From contig AP031355.1 of NCBI GenBank assembly GCA_037833965.1, forward strand, positions 26,437,501-26,501,500: 64,000 nucleotides of DNA. The letters are read 5' to 3'. Source of the DNA: Marchantia polymorpha subsp. ruderalis (Eukaryota > Streptophyta > Marchantiopsida > Marchantiales > Marchantiaceae). This document shows, piece by piece, positions 25,101 to 43,299 of the stretch. The notes beneath the pieces were generated by a model, which saw only the letters and a program-made list of their open reading frames with translations, searched no databases and was not told where the DNA came from. Each line of letters starts with the position of its first letter. Position 1 is the stretch's first letter. The translations under genes were made by a program, and so were the position numbers.

Positions 25101-25840
25101 AAGAACTTTAGTTTACTCAAACATCAAAACTCAATAATGTCATAAAAACTTTTTGAAATGATTTAATTTCTAGAAATATTCACATAATGTAAGAGTGACT
25201 ATGCTTGATGCCCAACTAGAGTTAAAGCATATTCTTACTTGATTGGAAAACCAACGTAATATCAATCAACAATGATAAATATTCATGTTCTTGGATCGGC
25301 GAGAAGTGGAACAATCTCCAAGTACTGAGTTATGGAGAATATTGTCACTGCAAGATTGAGTTCTTATCTTGTTAGTGGGAGGGTGGCGCGTTCTTTGATC
25401 TAGCTAAATATAAATATTTGATGTAAAGGAGCACTCTCTCTCAATACGACTTGACATGTGAGTCATTTATAACTTGATTTGACTTGTTTGCACTTACTTT
25501 CTATCGTAAAAAGCTTTAAACTAGACGAGGGATGGATTATAAAAAAATTTTAAAACCCAAGGAGGATGCAAAAAATCATCAAAAACTCAGTTTTAATAAA
25601 TTTTAAAAAATATTGTTTATAACTTAGAATTTTCAAACAAGGAGATGAATAAAAGTATACAGAATTGTGTGTTGTTGGACAAAACGTCCTCGACTTGATT
25701 CCTGAAGTCCCAAAGAAACTACAATCCTCCTCTTATCATCACTTTGCTGTGCTTTTCATGAGAAAGTTATTCAGCTAGAGACGTGTGTTTTTAGCATAGT
25801 TCATGAATAAATTTAAAAAGACTCGAGATGTATCGACCGA
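22139..25840. other. AT-rich intergenic stretch, no gene seen
   Basis: Long AT-rich DNA with short random frames only. A 48-bp foldback lies at 24323-24370. From about 25650 composition rises toward the GGPP synthase promoter. Confidence 0.6.
24323..24370. repeat. 48-bp two-tier foldback
   Basis: Outer arms CTTGTCCA/TGGACAAG and inner arms CATGTGGAT/ATCCACATG are both perfect. They are separated by a 4 x 4 internal loop and close on a 6-base loop. Two more partial copies of the inner word follow within 35 bp (CATGTGGATTGC). Confidence 0.9.
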
Positions 25841-26000
25841 AAAAAGTTGGTAGTTTTATCTATTCAATTTCTACACATCAGATGCAAACCGATCCGAGAA
25901 ACCGTCTATAGTTCATGTCGTCGACAAGTCAATAGCCCAAGGAGACCACAACGTTCCCTTAGTGGGGGTGGTGTAGACTTATTTAGGCTGGGGCTCTTTG

Positions 26001-27495
<1,495 letters not shown>

Positions 27496-30473
27496 TTGTG
27501 CTTTGGGAAGAAAGTGGCAGCACTCTGAATTGTTTGAGTGTCTTATCGCAAGCAAGGACATCATCCTCTGGAAATTCAGCCATACATTCGAAGGAGGAAT
27601 TGCTCATAAAATTCATGGGGTTATAAAACCATTAGAACTAACTTTCGAGCGTTCCAATTGAGAAATGCTCGGCTCTTGTGTTCAGGAACGCGATTGATAC
27701 GGAGTTGTCATGTACTCCACTTTAACTGTAGTCACACAGAGTCACGGGTTTTTTTGCTTTAATCAGTTGAATATCACATGGACCAGCTCTGAGATCGCAA
27801 GCAGATCAGCTTTGCTATCTCCTGGCCTGGTCAGATCATGCAAAGAATCTAACTTCATCTGAATATCAGACGACACGCATAGTTAAAGCAGTTCCAAACC
27901 TTGTATTTACCCTCCAAGTCCTGGTTGGTGACGCCAGAGTTGACGGGTGCACCTGAGAGCTGTATGCCTACATTCCTCACCAACTTACACTCCACGACTG
28001 AAGCTGCCAAGTCGCGTAGATTCACTTGGCTACGGTTTATATCTCATGCAGTGTAAATCCAGCAGCAAGGACGGACCAGTTTTTATCAGTAACTAGTCAT
28101 AGCATTAATCAAAAACAGAAGGCAAGGTATGAGGGAAAGTGTATGGTCTGTTATAGCTGGTCATACAAAATCTCAACATGCGAGAAAGAGTTACCACTTC
28201 TTTAGAGGGAGTTGTTTAGAAGGATTTCTTCTGACAAACTTTAACAGGTGAGGTACATTTCAAAGACCCTGCATGAGCATTCCACCCGTTCCTGTATAGA
28301 CGTTACTAGCGCCATGGCAGTCTGGAAACCTCACGTGCATGGAGGCAGACGATTTAGGCAAATATTGCAAAATGTTCTGCGTCGGCATGGGACTCACGAG
28401 CCATGGGAATCCACCTAGAATCATATGCTCATCACCACCTCATCAGCCAGCCGCATTGCGCCAGAAGGTGAGCTTTCATTGCTAAGAAACTTTTATGCCC
28501 AGGCAGGCAATTTAGATCCGGCAGCAAGGAAAAGGGACCACTGTGTATAATAACTCCGAACGAAAATAAACAAGGAATTCAAGTGGAAGTTAGAAGGTAA
28601 CCTTTGTAACCTGTTCGGGTAGGTCACAGATGACATCGAAACAGGTAAAAACAGGTCGCAACAATATTCTTATGTCCTTGCGGAGTACTTTGTAGAGTGG
28701 AGACTCCTGTTGCCCTTTCTGATTATACACCTTACCTGAATTACAGGTTCAAAATCCCTGCCGGTATCCTCTTGGTTACTATGGTTTACTAAGGACCAAT
28801 TCCTAGTCGTCACGCAGAATATTTTAGAATAATTTAACTCGACGAAAGTATTCACAAGCCATGTGAATATCCAGGAGGAAGAATCAGCTCGAGCACGATG
28901 TTGTTTCTTGTGGTAGCTGGAAAAGGATCGCTGAAAGCAATGGGATCTTGCTGATCCTTTCTGCAATCTAGATGTTCACTATAACCTTGAGAAGGCAACA
29001 TATGTTCAATTCTCGCTCGCCAAAAGATCTACAAACGTCATTCTAGTAATGGCATGACACTATACCGAGCACTTTTGAGATCTGGAAGGAAGAAAGTGCT
29101 CTTTACGGAGATGGGTAGGTCTTCCTGGCAAAGTCCCATGTCTGTCTATCAAGAACCGATGTCAGAAGGTCCAAGCCAGAGGAGGACAAGAGAGATGATA
29201 ATCGTGTAGCCTTTTGGTCATGAGGTCATCTAAGCTCTTCTCTACCGTTTGCAGATCCCAACGAAAAAAAAAGGCTAATGACAACAATACTTCGACAACT
29301 GTATTCCTCGACGATCAGATCCTCTGGTAAGGACAAGTTTTTCCTTATGAAAGGGCTCGTGATGAAACTTACTATCTCCTCTCCTTGACATTCTCAGCCA
29401 TGATTACATCCAATCGGAATCTTTGAATCCGAGTCTTCATACCGAGAGCTGCGTACGCCGTGAACCACGAACATACCCAAGCTTGTGGCGCTTGCTATTG
29501 CAGCGTAGGAGTTTTTGTTACGTGGAAGCATATTTTAATCGTTTTTCTAGAGAGTTGCTGTTGAGTTCTAAAATCCCAGTTCATCTGTAGTTTGCTGAAA
29601 ACGAGGCGTACAGAGGTACAGTATGGCCAGAAAGTCAGAGTGGCGTACACTGCAGTCTGATAAGTTTCGAGTATGATTCTGTCCTGGGTGAGACTTTTCT
29701 ATACGAAGAGTCCAGTTGGTGAAACTCTTTCTCTTCTCATAAGTTTCAGCTCTAGAATAAACACTAGGCGACACATTATCAAGTCTTTGCTGTAGATTTT
29801 CGAAGTTAAAGCATGGACAAAGATGTAGGAGTTTGTACTCAACTTCCATCTGATGACGTGTTACACTTTGTTGATCAAAAGTGCCTTAGCTGAAAGGTCA
29901 CACTAAGCCAATGCACAACAAAATGTTCTCGCAGCAGTGGGACGGGAGTAAACATAATGCTCAAGAAGTGTAACGTCCCTACTTGCAAACCAATGGAAGT
30001 AAGCATACAGGAACTCAAAGACCTTGGGAGACTTTGACTGAATTGTTTACAAAAAGAGCATCCAAGCTCAAGTATTGTGCTTTACTGAATGACGTCTCAA
30101 TGTCAAAAGACGAAGAGCAATATGATTTCGACGTTGCTCGGAATCCGACAGAGAGCACGAACCTAAGTTGACTGTGAAATTTGGTGTGAGCGTACGGTAA
30201 GCACGAAAAACTTGCTCTGTCCTAGAAAGTAAATAATGGTGTTACCGATGCAATACTTGACTGTTGCGAGGACACTAACTGCATTAGTCCTGCTAGAGAT
30301 GGGAAATACCGTGAGAGCCAGGCTTTTAACAGGCTCTTGACGAGGCACTTCCCTGTAACATATGACCAGCTTGTCCTATGGTTGACAATATGTCACCACC
30401 ATTTCTTCTATCAAGGGCCCTAGCCTTGTAACTAAATGAAATTATTTGATACAACATCTAAGTAACTTTGTTT
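27496..30473. other. Intergenic stretch between GGPPS and ACLA, no gene seen
   Basis: About 3 kb of mixed composition. Frames at 28670-28966 and 29568-29849 (-) are short and unrecognised. 27496-27800 should be the GGPPS 3' untranslated region, and the segment just below 30474 that of ACLA. Confidence 0.5.
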
Positions 30474-33400
30474 TCAAGCGCTTGCCTTCACGTAGTCGAT
30501 AGCTTGCTTGCAGATACCTGTCATAGTTGCTTCAGGACCATACACCTGCATAGATCGTAGCAAGAAATGAGCCACCTATTCTCAGCTTCTAACGAAAAAA
30601 CGAACAAGCACCAGAGTTCTTTCTACAATTACTCTCCAGTTGACAGTAACGTCTCTAACTTACCTCAATGGTGATTCCTAGTTCTTCACCGAGATCACGC
30701 ATCTTTTGAAGTCCCTTTTGGTAGTTAGGACCGCCCCTTCGCACGTAGATGCGCATTTTTGCAGCTTTAAGCTGAGCTTGCTGTGAATACATAGCATACA
30801 CAAAATAAGGTGTTCAGTATACGAGACAAAAAGTACGACTCAAGGAAGAAACTGCGCCTCTTCAGTTTCAAGACCTTGCATGTGTAATGGTATTTTCCTT
30901 CCACGGAAAGCAATTTTCACTAAAGCCGGCATTTCACAGTGTAGATTTAACAATCTGACCAACGTGCATAGACTATGATAGACAGCTCTTGGAAAAATTT
31001 ACTTAAGAACCAGGAACATGATAAGAGGATACCTTCTCCCGAAGCGCTCTGATGATGCCACTGAAGGTAGCAGCAACATCAGTAAAATTGGCGATACCAC
31101 CTCCGACCAGAAGAGCCCTTGAACGACCATCTGGATCAGCAGTAGCGACCTGCAAGCCGGAAACACCAAAGCGTTGGCAAGATTCGGACATCCAGTTGTA
31201 ATTCGCAACAGTCCTTTCCTCTTACGTTGTAATGCTCAACACTAAAAAGGCCTTCATCAAGCATACTTCTCAACCATCTACAGATCCGTTGATTTTGGGG
31301 TTGAGTGCTCACATCTATCAATGAGCGAGCATATTGGAGTGTCTCCTCTTCGTTAGGAGCACCACTGTACTCGGCGTAGTTTCCGAGCTCATCAGCGTAA
31401 CCTAAGTCTCCAACCTGCGCATATGAAAACACAAATATTACCTATCGAAGGACGGCAAGCTCATAAACCACGATTGCATTTTGCAGATTTCACAAATAGT
31501 ATGAATTCGGGATAACTATGTCTAGACGATTTTATCTAAGGAATTGCAAGTGGTAGACACCAGGTTGAGATCATAAGAAGAGGTCAAATCAGAACTAAGT
31601 CAATAAGTCTTATTCTTTTGACTAGTGATTCCCCACATTCAGTTTGGCAGTGGGCTCGAAGACCGCCTCTCGCGGATCAAGAGACACGAATACAATGTTA
31701 CAAAATCTCTGAAAGGGATAGATTGAAAGTTAAGATTTCATACAGTATCGGCATAAATTACACTAGCACCACCTCCAGCAACCATGGTCCAAATGCGGCC
31801 CTTTGGGTTCAAGATCGTTAGCTTCAATGAGGCACCAGTCTGCAAGAAGAGACCGAAGTATGAGTGTTAGTACAGCCGAACAGTATATGCCTGCCTCTGC
31901 CAGCATAGATACTGGATGAATAATGCGACAAATTCATCCACTCCCAAGGCATTGTGATGGACCACAGAAAGCGATCTTTAAACTCTCAATGAAGGTTTTG
32001 GACTGACTCTAAATAGAATAGTAGTTCGAGAATGCCTGGAAACCGGGTGAACACTACCTTCTCATCCAGCTTGTGAATCTTCTCTTCAGCAGGGCTCATC
32101 GTTCTTCCGAATGGAAGAGGGAACTCCACATCGGCCCATCTGTAAAAGAAAGGTCCATCAGCACAGTAACTGCAGGCACATCAATCTACAAATGAAAGTG
32201 AAAAGAAACCATTCAGTTGTGAACATTTTGGCACCATTCCACCGTTGAAGAACCGTAATATGGTGCCAAAATCACTCTTTCAGTAATTACGCAACAAGCT
32301 CTTACTTTTTGAAGTTCTTGAACATCGCAGTGTCATCTAGCTCTCCGCGCATGTCAAGAGGATAGGGGCTTCCATTCACCAACGTAAATGGATTCATTTC
32401 CAGAAGAGTGAAGTCCAGATCTGAGACAAGCCAGAACGTAGAAAATAAGGTCTTGGTTCCACCAGATCCACCGACAGGGCCAGACTGACACAAAAATATT
32501 TTTGAGGTTTAAAATTTACATGTCAGGAATCAATTTGAAGTGAATCGCATGATAGTAGCTCCCTAGAAGGTCGCAAACCTACCAATGTAGACATCGAAGA
32601 CGCCCTTGAGGAAAGTCTCGATAACCGGACGGACCTGGAAAGAGAAATCAGTGTTTGCAGTGAGTTTAAGTAGGTTCACACTGCTTATTCCAGTGCAGGC
32701 TTGGCGATCCTCAAGATCAAAGATTCGGGGAACTCAAGAGCAAAAGTTACCTCCAGCGGAAGTGTAGCTATCAGAGGCGCAAGAAGTTCAGAGTCGAGTG
32801 TCTTCTCTGTAGGAACAACAACTGTCTTCACCTGAAGCACAAGGTTCAACAAACTCAAACAATTCAATCTTCGATTTGAAATTTTCATCGAAAATAAGGA
32901 CTGAGGCATGTTCTTTACACTGTAGTTTCAACCCGTATTTAAAAAGTAGAGATTTCGATAAATGCGCCAATCGTTTTCCTACTCATTGGCTGAATGTCAA
33001 GAAACACGCGCAGACTCACCTTGTCCCAGTTTTCTTCGATCTCAATTCCTCCACATTCCGAGAAGCTAACGTTAGTTCCAAGGCGGTCTGAGACGATAGA
33101 AAGATAGTACTCATCGTCGTGAGGTACGAAGGGTTCCACGATGAAGGTGGTGATGGCACCCTTGCATCCTTGCATGTCAACCTGCACACAGGAGATTGTC
33201 AGAGCTGATCCCCGACAACAAAGTCCCATGACGGTGGGATGCTGTGACTAAGCTCTGTGATCTTGAACCAACACACCTAACTAACCCTGCTCTAGGATAA
33301 CGTCTTCCTTGAGGTTCTACCGTATTTCCATAGATAGTCCCCGAAAAACTGCCTGCTTGCATTCGTTCTCCAATGTACACTCGTGCAAATCTACCATATT

Positions 33401-34404
33401 ACAAGCCGTCAACCAATTCCCCCAACGGTACAGCACTAGTCAGTCTGGCCCTTCAGGCGATGAGATCTTAGAAGAGCCACTGTACTGCTACGAGGTGCAC
33501 GGCAATGCCAACCCACCTCCTTGCCGAGTCTTTCCTTCACAAAAGCTTCGACGCCTGCAAGATCCAAGTTCAGCGCCACCTGAAAGAGAACAATGACATT
33601 AAATACTGCAGCAAACGTCGTCCTCTTGCTCGCAACACAGATGGTATCCATTTTCCAAGTCTGCTGAGCCTAAACATCTGAGTTCTCGTGGACGCCGTGT
33701 TACGGAGGGAGAAGTGGTGGCCAGATCTCAAATCCAAGTTAGCATCCGAGCATAGTAAGGCCATGGCTGTGATATGGTAGTAGGTGAGGAGAAAGTCGAA
33801 ATTCCTGATCCAAAGTGTGATGGGAGAGGGGCATTTGTGGCAGGTGGGTTGGGTAAGAACGCACCAGACCACTCTTTCCTCGCTTGCCGAACAACATGTC
33901 GGGCTTGACGACCAGCCGAGTGGAATTCAGCCATGGCTCGGCGTCAGCCAACGCGTTGAAGTCCGTGGTCTCAGTGATCTGCCGTCAATCGACATAAACA
34001 TGCTTTGTCAGTCCAGTCAAACACGGTCATCTCGTATCATATACTCTCAGCTGATAGCCTTCATGCGCCTTGTGACTCCCTAAAGAGGATTGAATGTGGA
34101 GCATTATCCAATTTCATTACAACCCAAGGTGCAAGAACATAATAGCTCTGACACAAAAAATGGCAGCCTCGCAACCTGCACCAACATTGAAACTCCACAC
34201 TGAAGACGAAAGAGGTGCTGTTTTTACAACCAAATTGAGGAGCGGCAAAGATCTCACACAGCGGGAACGTATGTTCGTTCGCTAGCTCGCCGACTGATTG
34301 ATTACCTGAGCAGACTTTATGTCGATGTCAATCTGCGCGAGCCTCTTCAGATGCTCCTTCAACAGTCGCTTCGAGTTGAATTCTCTGATCTTTTTCCTGG
34401 CCAT
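30474..34404 (-). CDS. ACLA: ATP-citrate lyase subunit A, thirteen exons, 423 aa
   Basis: With subunit B this cytosolic enzyme splits citrate with ATP and CoA into acetyl-CoA and oxaloacetate, supplying cytosolic acetyl-CoA for waxes, sterols and flavonoids. Exons: 34404-34306, 33978-33865, 33579-33517, 33181-33020, 32831-32751, 32634-32583, 32420-32306, 32139-32058, 31839-31744, 31414-31313, 31149-31033, 30780-30664 and 30545-30474. All are GT-AG with matching phases and total 423 residues, the length I recall for the Arabidopsis proteins. Recognisable family segments are [18 protein letters not shown], the ATP-grasp [63 protein letters not shown] and the C-terminal [17 protein letters not shown]. 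It corresponds to the N-terminal part of the fused animal enzyme. No defect seen. Confidence 0.97.
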
Positions 34405-35190
34405 CGTCGCCTAGATCTGTAGCTGCAGAGTAATATCCCACGACTATCAGCTCCCCCTCAACTCGCAGATCGACGCTACAAAGAATCCTCAGAGGAGAGA
34501 GGCAGAGCAGAGGAGGTTCGTCAATGCCGGGAGGCAGAGGGCGAAGCGAATGTTCCAAGAACACGTTCGAGCGACAGTTTCTATCAGAAAGGGCTCGTCC
34601 GCCGAGGGAGAGAAAAAGAGAGATGCAGCAGAGATCGCAGACTTGTGGAGGAGCTGCGGGAAGAAAAATGCTCGCGAGCGCCGAGGCGCGAATGCTCACG
34701 ACGAGTGCGGGGCCGGAGCGCAGAGCACCTCGCTGGCAGAGCGCGAGCCCACTGCGCCTCTGACGACACAACAATAAAGAGGCGCTCTAATTGCAGCAGA
34801 CGACTGACAGGACCATTCGAAGCGTACCGTGGACGGAGAGGGACGCAGGAGGCGGATCCGGCAGGAGAACGACGCGAGCGAATGAATGAAGGAACGAATG
34901 AAGGAATGAATGAATGCAGGGCCTTGGAGAAGACAGAGCTCGAGAGCAGAAATTATAAGAGCGAGCGATGGAGCGATGGAGCGAGCGAGCGCATGGAGGC
35001 GCGGAGACGCAGAGCCGACGACGACGACGACGTGGGGTGATGGGACAATGCTGCTCTCTCGGTCGCTCGCTCCCTCGCGGCCTGGGCCCCACCGGCAAAA
35101 GGCAGCGAGGACCAGTCCCGCGAGTCCGCAGCCCGGAATGGCCACCGGCATTCGCAAGTCGGCCCAGCGGCAGCTAGCTGGTCAATAAAG
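34405..35190 (-). promoter_or_regulatory. GC-rich leader and promoter region of ACLA
   Basis: Sequence upstream of the ACLA ATG turns GC-rich, with a GAAT/GAAG microsatellite (34878-34917) and a GAC run (about 35017-35032). Overlapping long frames on both strands here are by-products of the repeats. A sharp fall to AT-rich DNA follows beyond about 35400. Confidence 0.5.
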
Positions 35191-35399
35191 GCTGCCAACT
35201 CCCCGTCACATGACCTCCTCCGAGTCCTCTCCTCTCTCGTGCCTCCGTCTCCCTCTCCGGTTCCGCCTCTTGCCTGACCTTTGTCTACCGGGTACCCAGC
35301 TCTCCGAACCACCGGATAAACCACTCTTTCCCGTAGATCCAGAATCATATCACCAGTTCTACACTTGCCTCAACGTGATCACTTTCCTGATTTTATTTC

Positions 35400-38300
35400 G
35401 TTATGATATTTAAACCCTGTGAATATTTTCTGAGATCATTTGTTCTACACTCCTTCAATCGACGCATGACTTTGATTTTTCAAAAATATCTCATTTTAAT
35501 ATTTTAAAATTTCCAAAAAAATTAGATACTGTGAAAGTATGTATGTGATATTTGCGATGGCATGTGATGAGTGAATTATAGTGAGCCTTGCATGAAGATT
35601 ATGTATTCCGCTCGAGATGATTACCTTGTAGTTGCATACTTGTTTAGGATTTAGAAATTACACAAAAATCTATCTTTGGTGAGTGTAGAGGTGGTAACCA
35701 AGGTTTCTTCATGTAGTACTGTTCAAAAATTTATTCTCGCTTCAGCATTTGAGTTATATTTAACTATGGACGTGGCTATGGCACATTCTAAAAACATAGA
35801 GTGTTTTATAAACTATAATGTACATTGTCTTTCAGTTTTAAAAGAGTATTAGCTAGTATTATACATAAAAGCCCAATATAAAAATAAAAGAACTATTTGA
35901 ATTATTTAAACTTGGGTACTCAAATGAATTATAGATTTAAAAATAAGATAAATACTTAGTAAAAATCCTGAAAGTTCATTTATATGAAAGGCTATATGTA
36001 TAAATATAGGATGCAATATTTTAATACATACAATAGCATTTTGCAAGTATCTTGCCTGCATTTGATAACCAGTTTATTAACACCAATGTTGAAGCTTACG
36101 AATGCATCCAAGTTGATTATGGATTTATATAGATCACATAACTATTATGAGTGTACATAGTTCGAACAATGAAATTGGCCTTTTGAATTACCTAGGTTAT
36201 AAGAACCCATTATCTAGAATATACTCTTCTACATTTCAAACAAATATAAGAAGAAATTAGGGAAATTTCACGATATCATTATGTCCATTAGTTATTTCAA
36301 ATCTACTTTGATATATGGTTTCTATCGGTCTCGAGCTACGGGGTTCAGCCAAAGCACAATGTCCTCGTGTTTGAGTCGAATTAATCTAACCACAGACTAG
36401 TTAAAGAATTGAAGAAAATAGATAATCGTTTCTTTACCTATGTGATGATGTTTGAATTGACTGTCGATATAAAATATTAGAAAATGCCCGAAGGCACAAC
36501 CATCCCAACTCTTACGTTTATATTTCTTTTATTTATTAAGGTGGTTGGATTTCCCGTAGTTCTCCTACACCATGCGTGGACCTTTCCCTGTTTTCAAGTG
36601 AAAAAATAAATCTTCCATATTATAAGTTACAGTGCAGAAGTGAAGTCATTTCTCCGGAATGAGCATCAACGCATGTGCAATCTTAGAGTATACTCAGCCT
36701 GCTATGCGGTCCTAGGATTAGCCTCCTAATTTCACGAGAGTTTTCGGTCATCGATCCAATTCGACTCGTTGGATTTCCTTGTCCTTACTCCACTCACTCT
36801 TATGCGTCACCTTTAGAAAAGAAAATAATTTCGAGGCCCCGACGTCTGCTCCGAGGGGTTGCATGGGCTTTTGAAAGATGGACTTGCGAATTAGGCACAT
36901 TGTCTACGAATGCAATGCTATTCTCAACATTTTGGAGGTTGTTGGCCACTGGCGTTACCATGTATAGCAGTGTAGAGTAGGCACGCCAGTGTTAAATACA
37001 GTAACCTACAGAATCTAGGAATTAGCAAGGCATTTTATTGTATTGTACTTTATTTTATTATCTTTCCCATTGTGGTTCGTTCGTTACTACGCGATGAGAC
37101 TAGAGACGAGAGAATATACGGCCTCGAGAGTTTGGTGACTTTGAGGACGAAGGGAAGACTTTGAGGAGAGCGGGTCAAAGGAGCAGGGGAGCACAAGGGT
37201 TCGAGGGTCAGACCTCTCCCGGGAGAGAGAGAGGCCCATGGACGAGGTCTCGTGGGCTGCGACCGTCTGTACCTACCACGGTGCTCTGCTGCTCTCGAGA
37301 GTAGCAGGTCGCTCTCGCCTCGGGCGCTGCACTCGGCCGGTTTTGCCGGTCGGCCCGGCTCCGAGGAAGTCGCTGACCTCAGGACCGGTCGCTGGGGTGC
37401 ACTCGATATCCGGTTCCGATCGGGAGGAAAAGAGGACCATGACATTTAAAAAACCGCGATGGCGCCCGGCCTCATTGACCATGTTTAGCTCGTGGTGCCA
37501 CCCGTCACTCATTGACTCTTTCTCTCGTGGGGCCTACCGATAGACGCCGGTGCGATGGAAAAGTCGCCTTTTCTTGCCATCCTCCGGTTCTGTTCGCTCT
37601 CCTGGACAATCTCTCAGATTTTCCCGGTCCCCGTCTCCTCCACCCAACCACAGTTCGCACCAACCGGCGCCGCATGCATCGAGATCCACAAACCTCGTCC
37701 CGGCCTGATTCCACAGTTCCGCATTGCACGCTGCCCCGTCGCCTTGCAAAAAGGCTTGTAAGGGTGATGATTTTAAGTAAAATGGTCTCCTGTCATTTTA
37801 TAATTTTATATAAACACGTGTTTCCGATTTTTATGAAAATTGAAGAAATGTAACGCTTGTAGGACCTGATACGATGGTCACAATTACATCTCCCAGTTTT
37901 CTTCTACCGATTTGTGAGCTTGCACTGACCCTCTCCAGCCACCCAGTGAATCCTCTTTTACGGAGTTGAACGATTCCATCGACTGTGAGAGGTACTGAGA
38001 TGCCGACAATCACGATGCTGCGACTGCCATGGTGGTATCGGTAGGCAGCTGTGGTTGCGGTCCCGAGTGTTGGCACTGCAGAGGTAGGACGCTCGCTCTG
38101 TCCCGCTGAGGGACAGTACTCCAATTTAGTGCCAGAGATTGACGGATCTACGAAGGTGGGCCCATCCATCATGTGTGTGTGAGTGTGTGTTCCGGGGCAG
38201 GACATGATTTCGATGTGCCCCGTGTGTCAGCCAACCGGCGCCTCTGCGTGCATTCAGGGCAGGAAAGAACTGCGTGCTCCTTTCCCCGCGCAACTCCACC

Positions 38301-38700
38301 AACTAATCGGGAACCGGGTGGACAAGCGCGGTGAGCCTGGAGCCTCGAGAGCGGGATGGCGATCACGGGATCTCGGAGAGGAATATGGTCGTGCATGGAG
38401 GTCGTCGCTTTCCCTCGCTTGGCGATGGCGCTTTTGGCAGTTGCTGCTCACCCTGAAAAAGGCTCGGCATCTCCTCCAAGGTCCGAGGACCGGGCCGGGC
38501 ACAACATTCCCAATTCACGCAATCTTTGGCGGACTCGGCCGAGGACGGAGGTCTTGCGGGCATCAGGTGGTCAGGTATGGAGACCAATCTGCCCCCTCGC
38601 ATTTGCGTCGTCGCTCGTCCCGTGGTCTCGATTTGACTCGTGAGCCGATTCACGGTGGCATCCGAGACATTGAGATCTGTGGCGCAGGGTTTGGTTCGAG
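35400..38700. other. Intergenic stretch, AT-rich then GC-rich
   Basis: 35400-37040 is AT-rich with nothing recognisable. 37050-38700 is GC-rich with several overlapping frames of 70-180 codons on both strands, none resembling a known protein. The last few hundred bases are probably promoter for the aminotransferase at 39073. A TG-rich tract lies at 38172-38190. Confidence 0.4.
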
Positions 38701-38714
38701 TTGGTAAATAGTCT

Positions 38715-39072
38715 CGGTGATTCGCCCTGTGGACATCAGTCTCTGTGCGCCTGCACCTCTCTTGTCCTATGCCACCGCTGCCACTGCCGATCTTTGTTCG
38801 TTGACGCTGACGGTATGTTATTCGCTGCAGTGTGTATGGTAGATGCTGTTGCAACCTGGGCGCCTTCAGCTCTCGCGTCCGTCGTTTGCCTGCAGAAAAG
38901 GACATGTCTTATGTAGGGTGCAGGAAACAATGTCGGACGGCGTGAGTGCTGAGTGATCGTTCTTAGTCGGTGGGGTGCACTTGAATAGAGTGGAATCGCT
39001 GCAATTTGACCTATTTCGCTGATCAGGCTCTCACTGTCCTCGTCTTCTTCACCGTGCAGAGACTCAGTCGAC
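38715..39072 (+). promoter_or_regulatory. Aminotransferase leader/promoter, duplicated at 45.5 kb
   Basis: This segment is matched, with divergence, by 45510-45837 ahead of the truncated gene copy, for example TCTTGTCCTATG...GCCACCGC against TCTCGTCCTATG...GCCACCGC. The duplication therefore carried 5' regulatory sequence with it. Confidence 0.5.
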
Positions 39073-43289
<4,217 letters not shown>

Positions 43290-43299
43290 AAGGCTTGTA

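Noticed and set aside
28739-28775. tRNA T-arm-like word GGTTCAAAATCCC
   Set aside because: No D-arm or anticodon-arm words at the right distance on the same strand.
34645-35348. Proteins from overlapping frames upstream of ACLA
   Set aside because: Produced by GAAT and GAC microsatellites and GC-rich leader sequence; composition only.
38183-38905. A 174-180 codon gene on either strand ahead of the aminotransferase
   Set aside because: Frames on opposite strands overlap completely, and neither resembles a protein. The segment near 38715-39072 is shared with the pseudogene copy as leader DNA.
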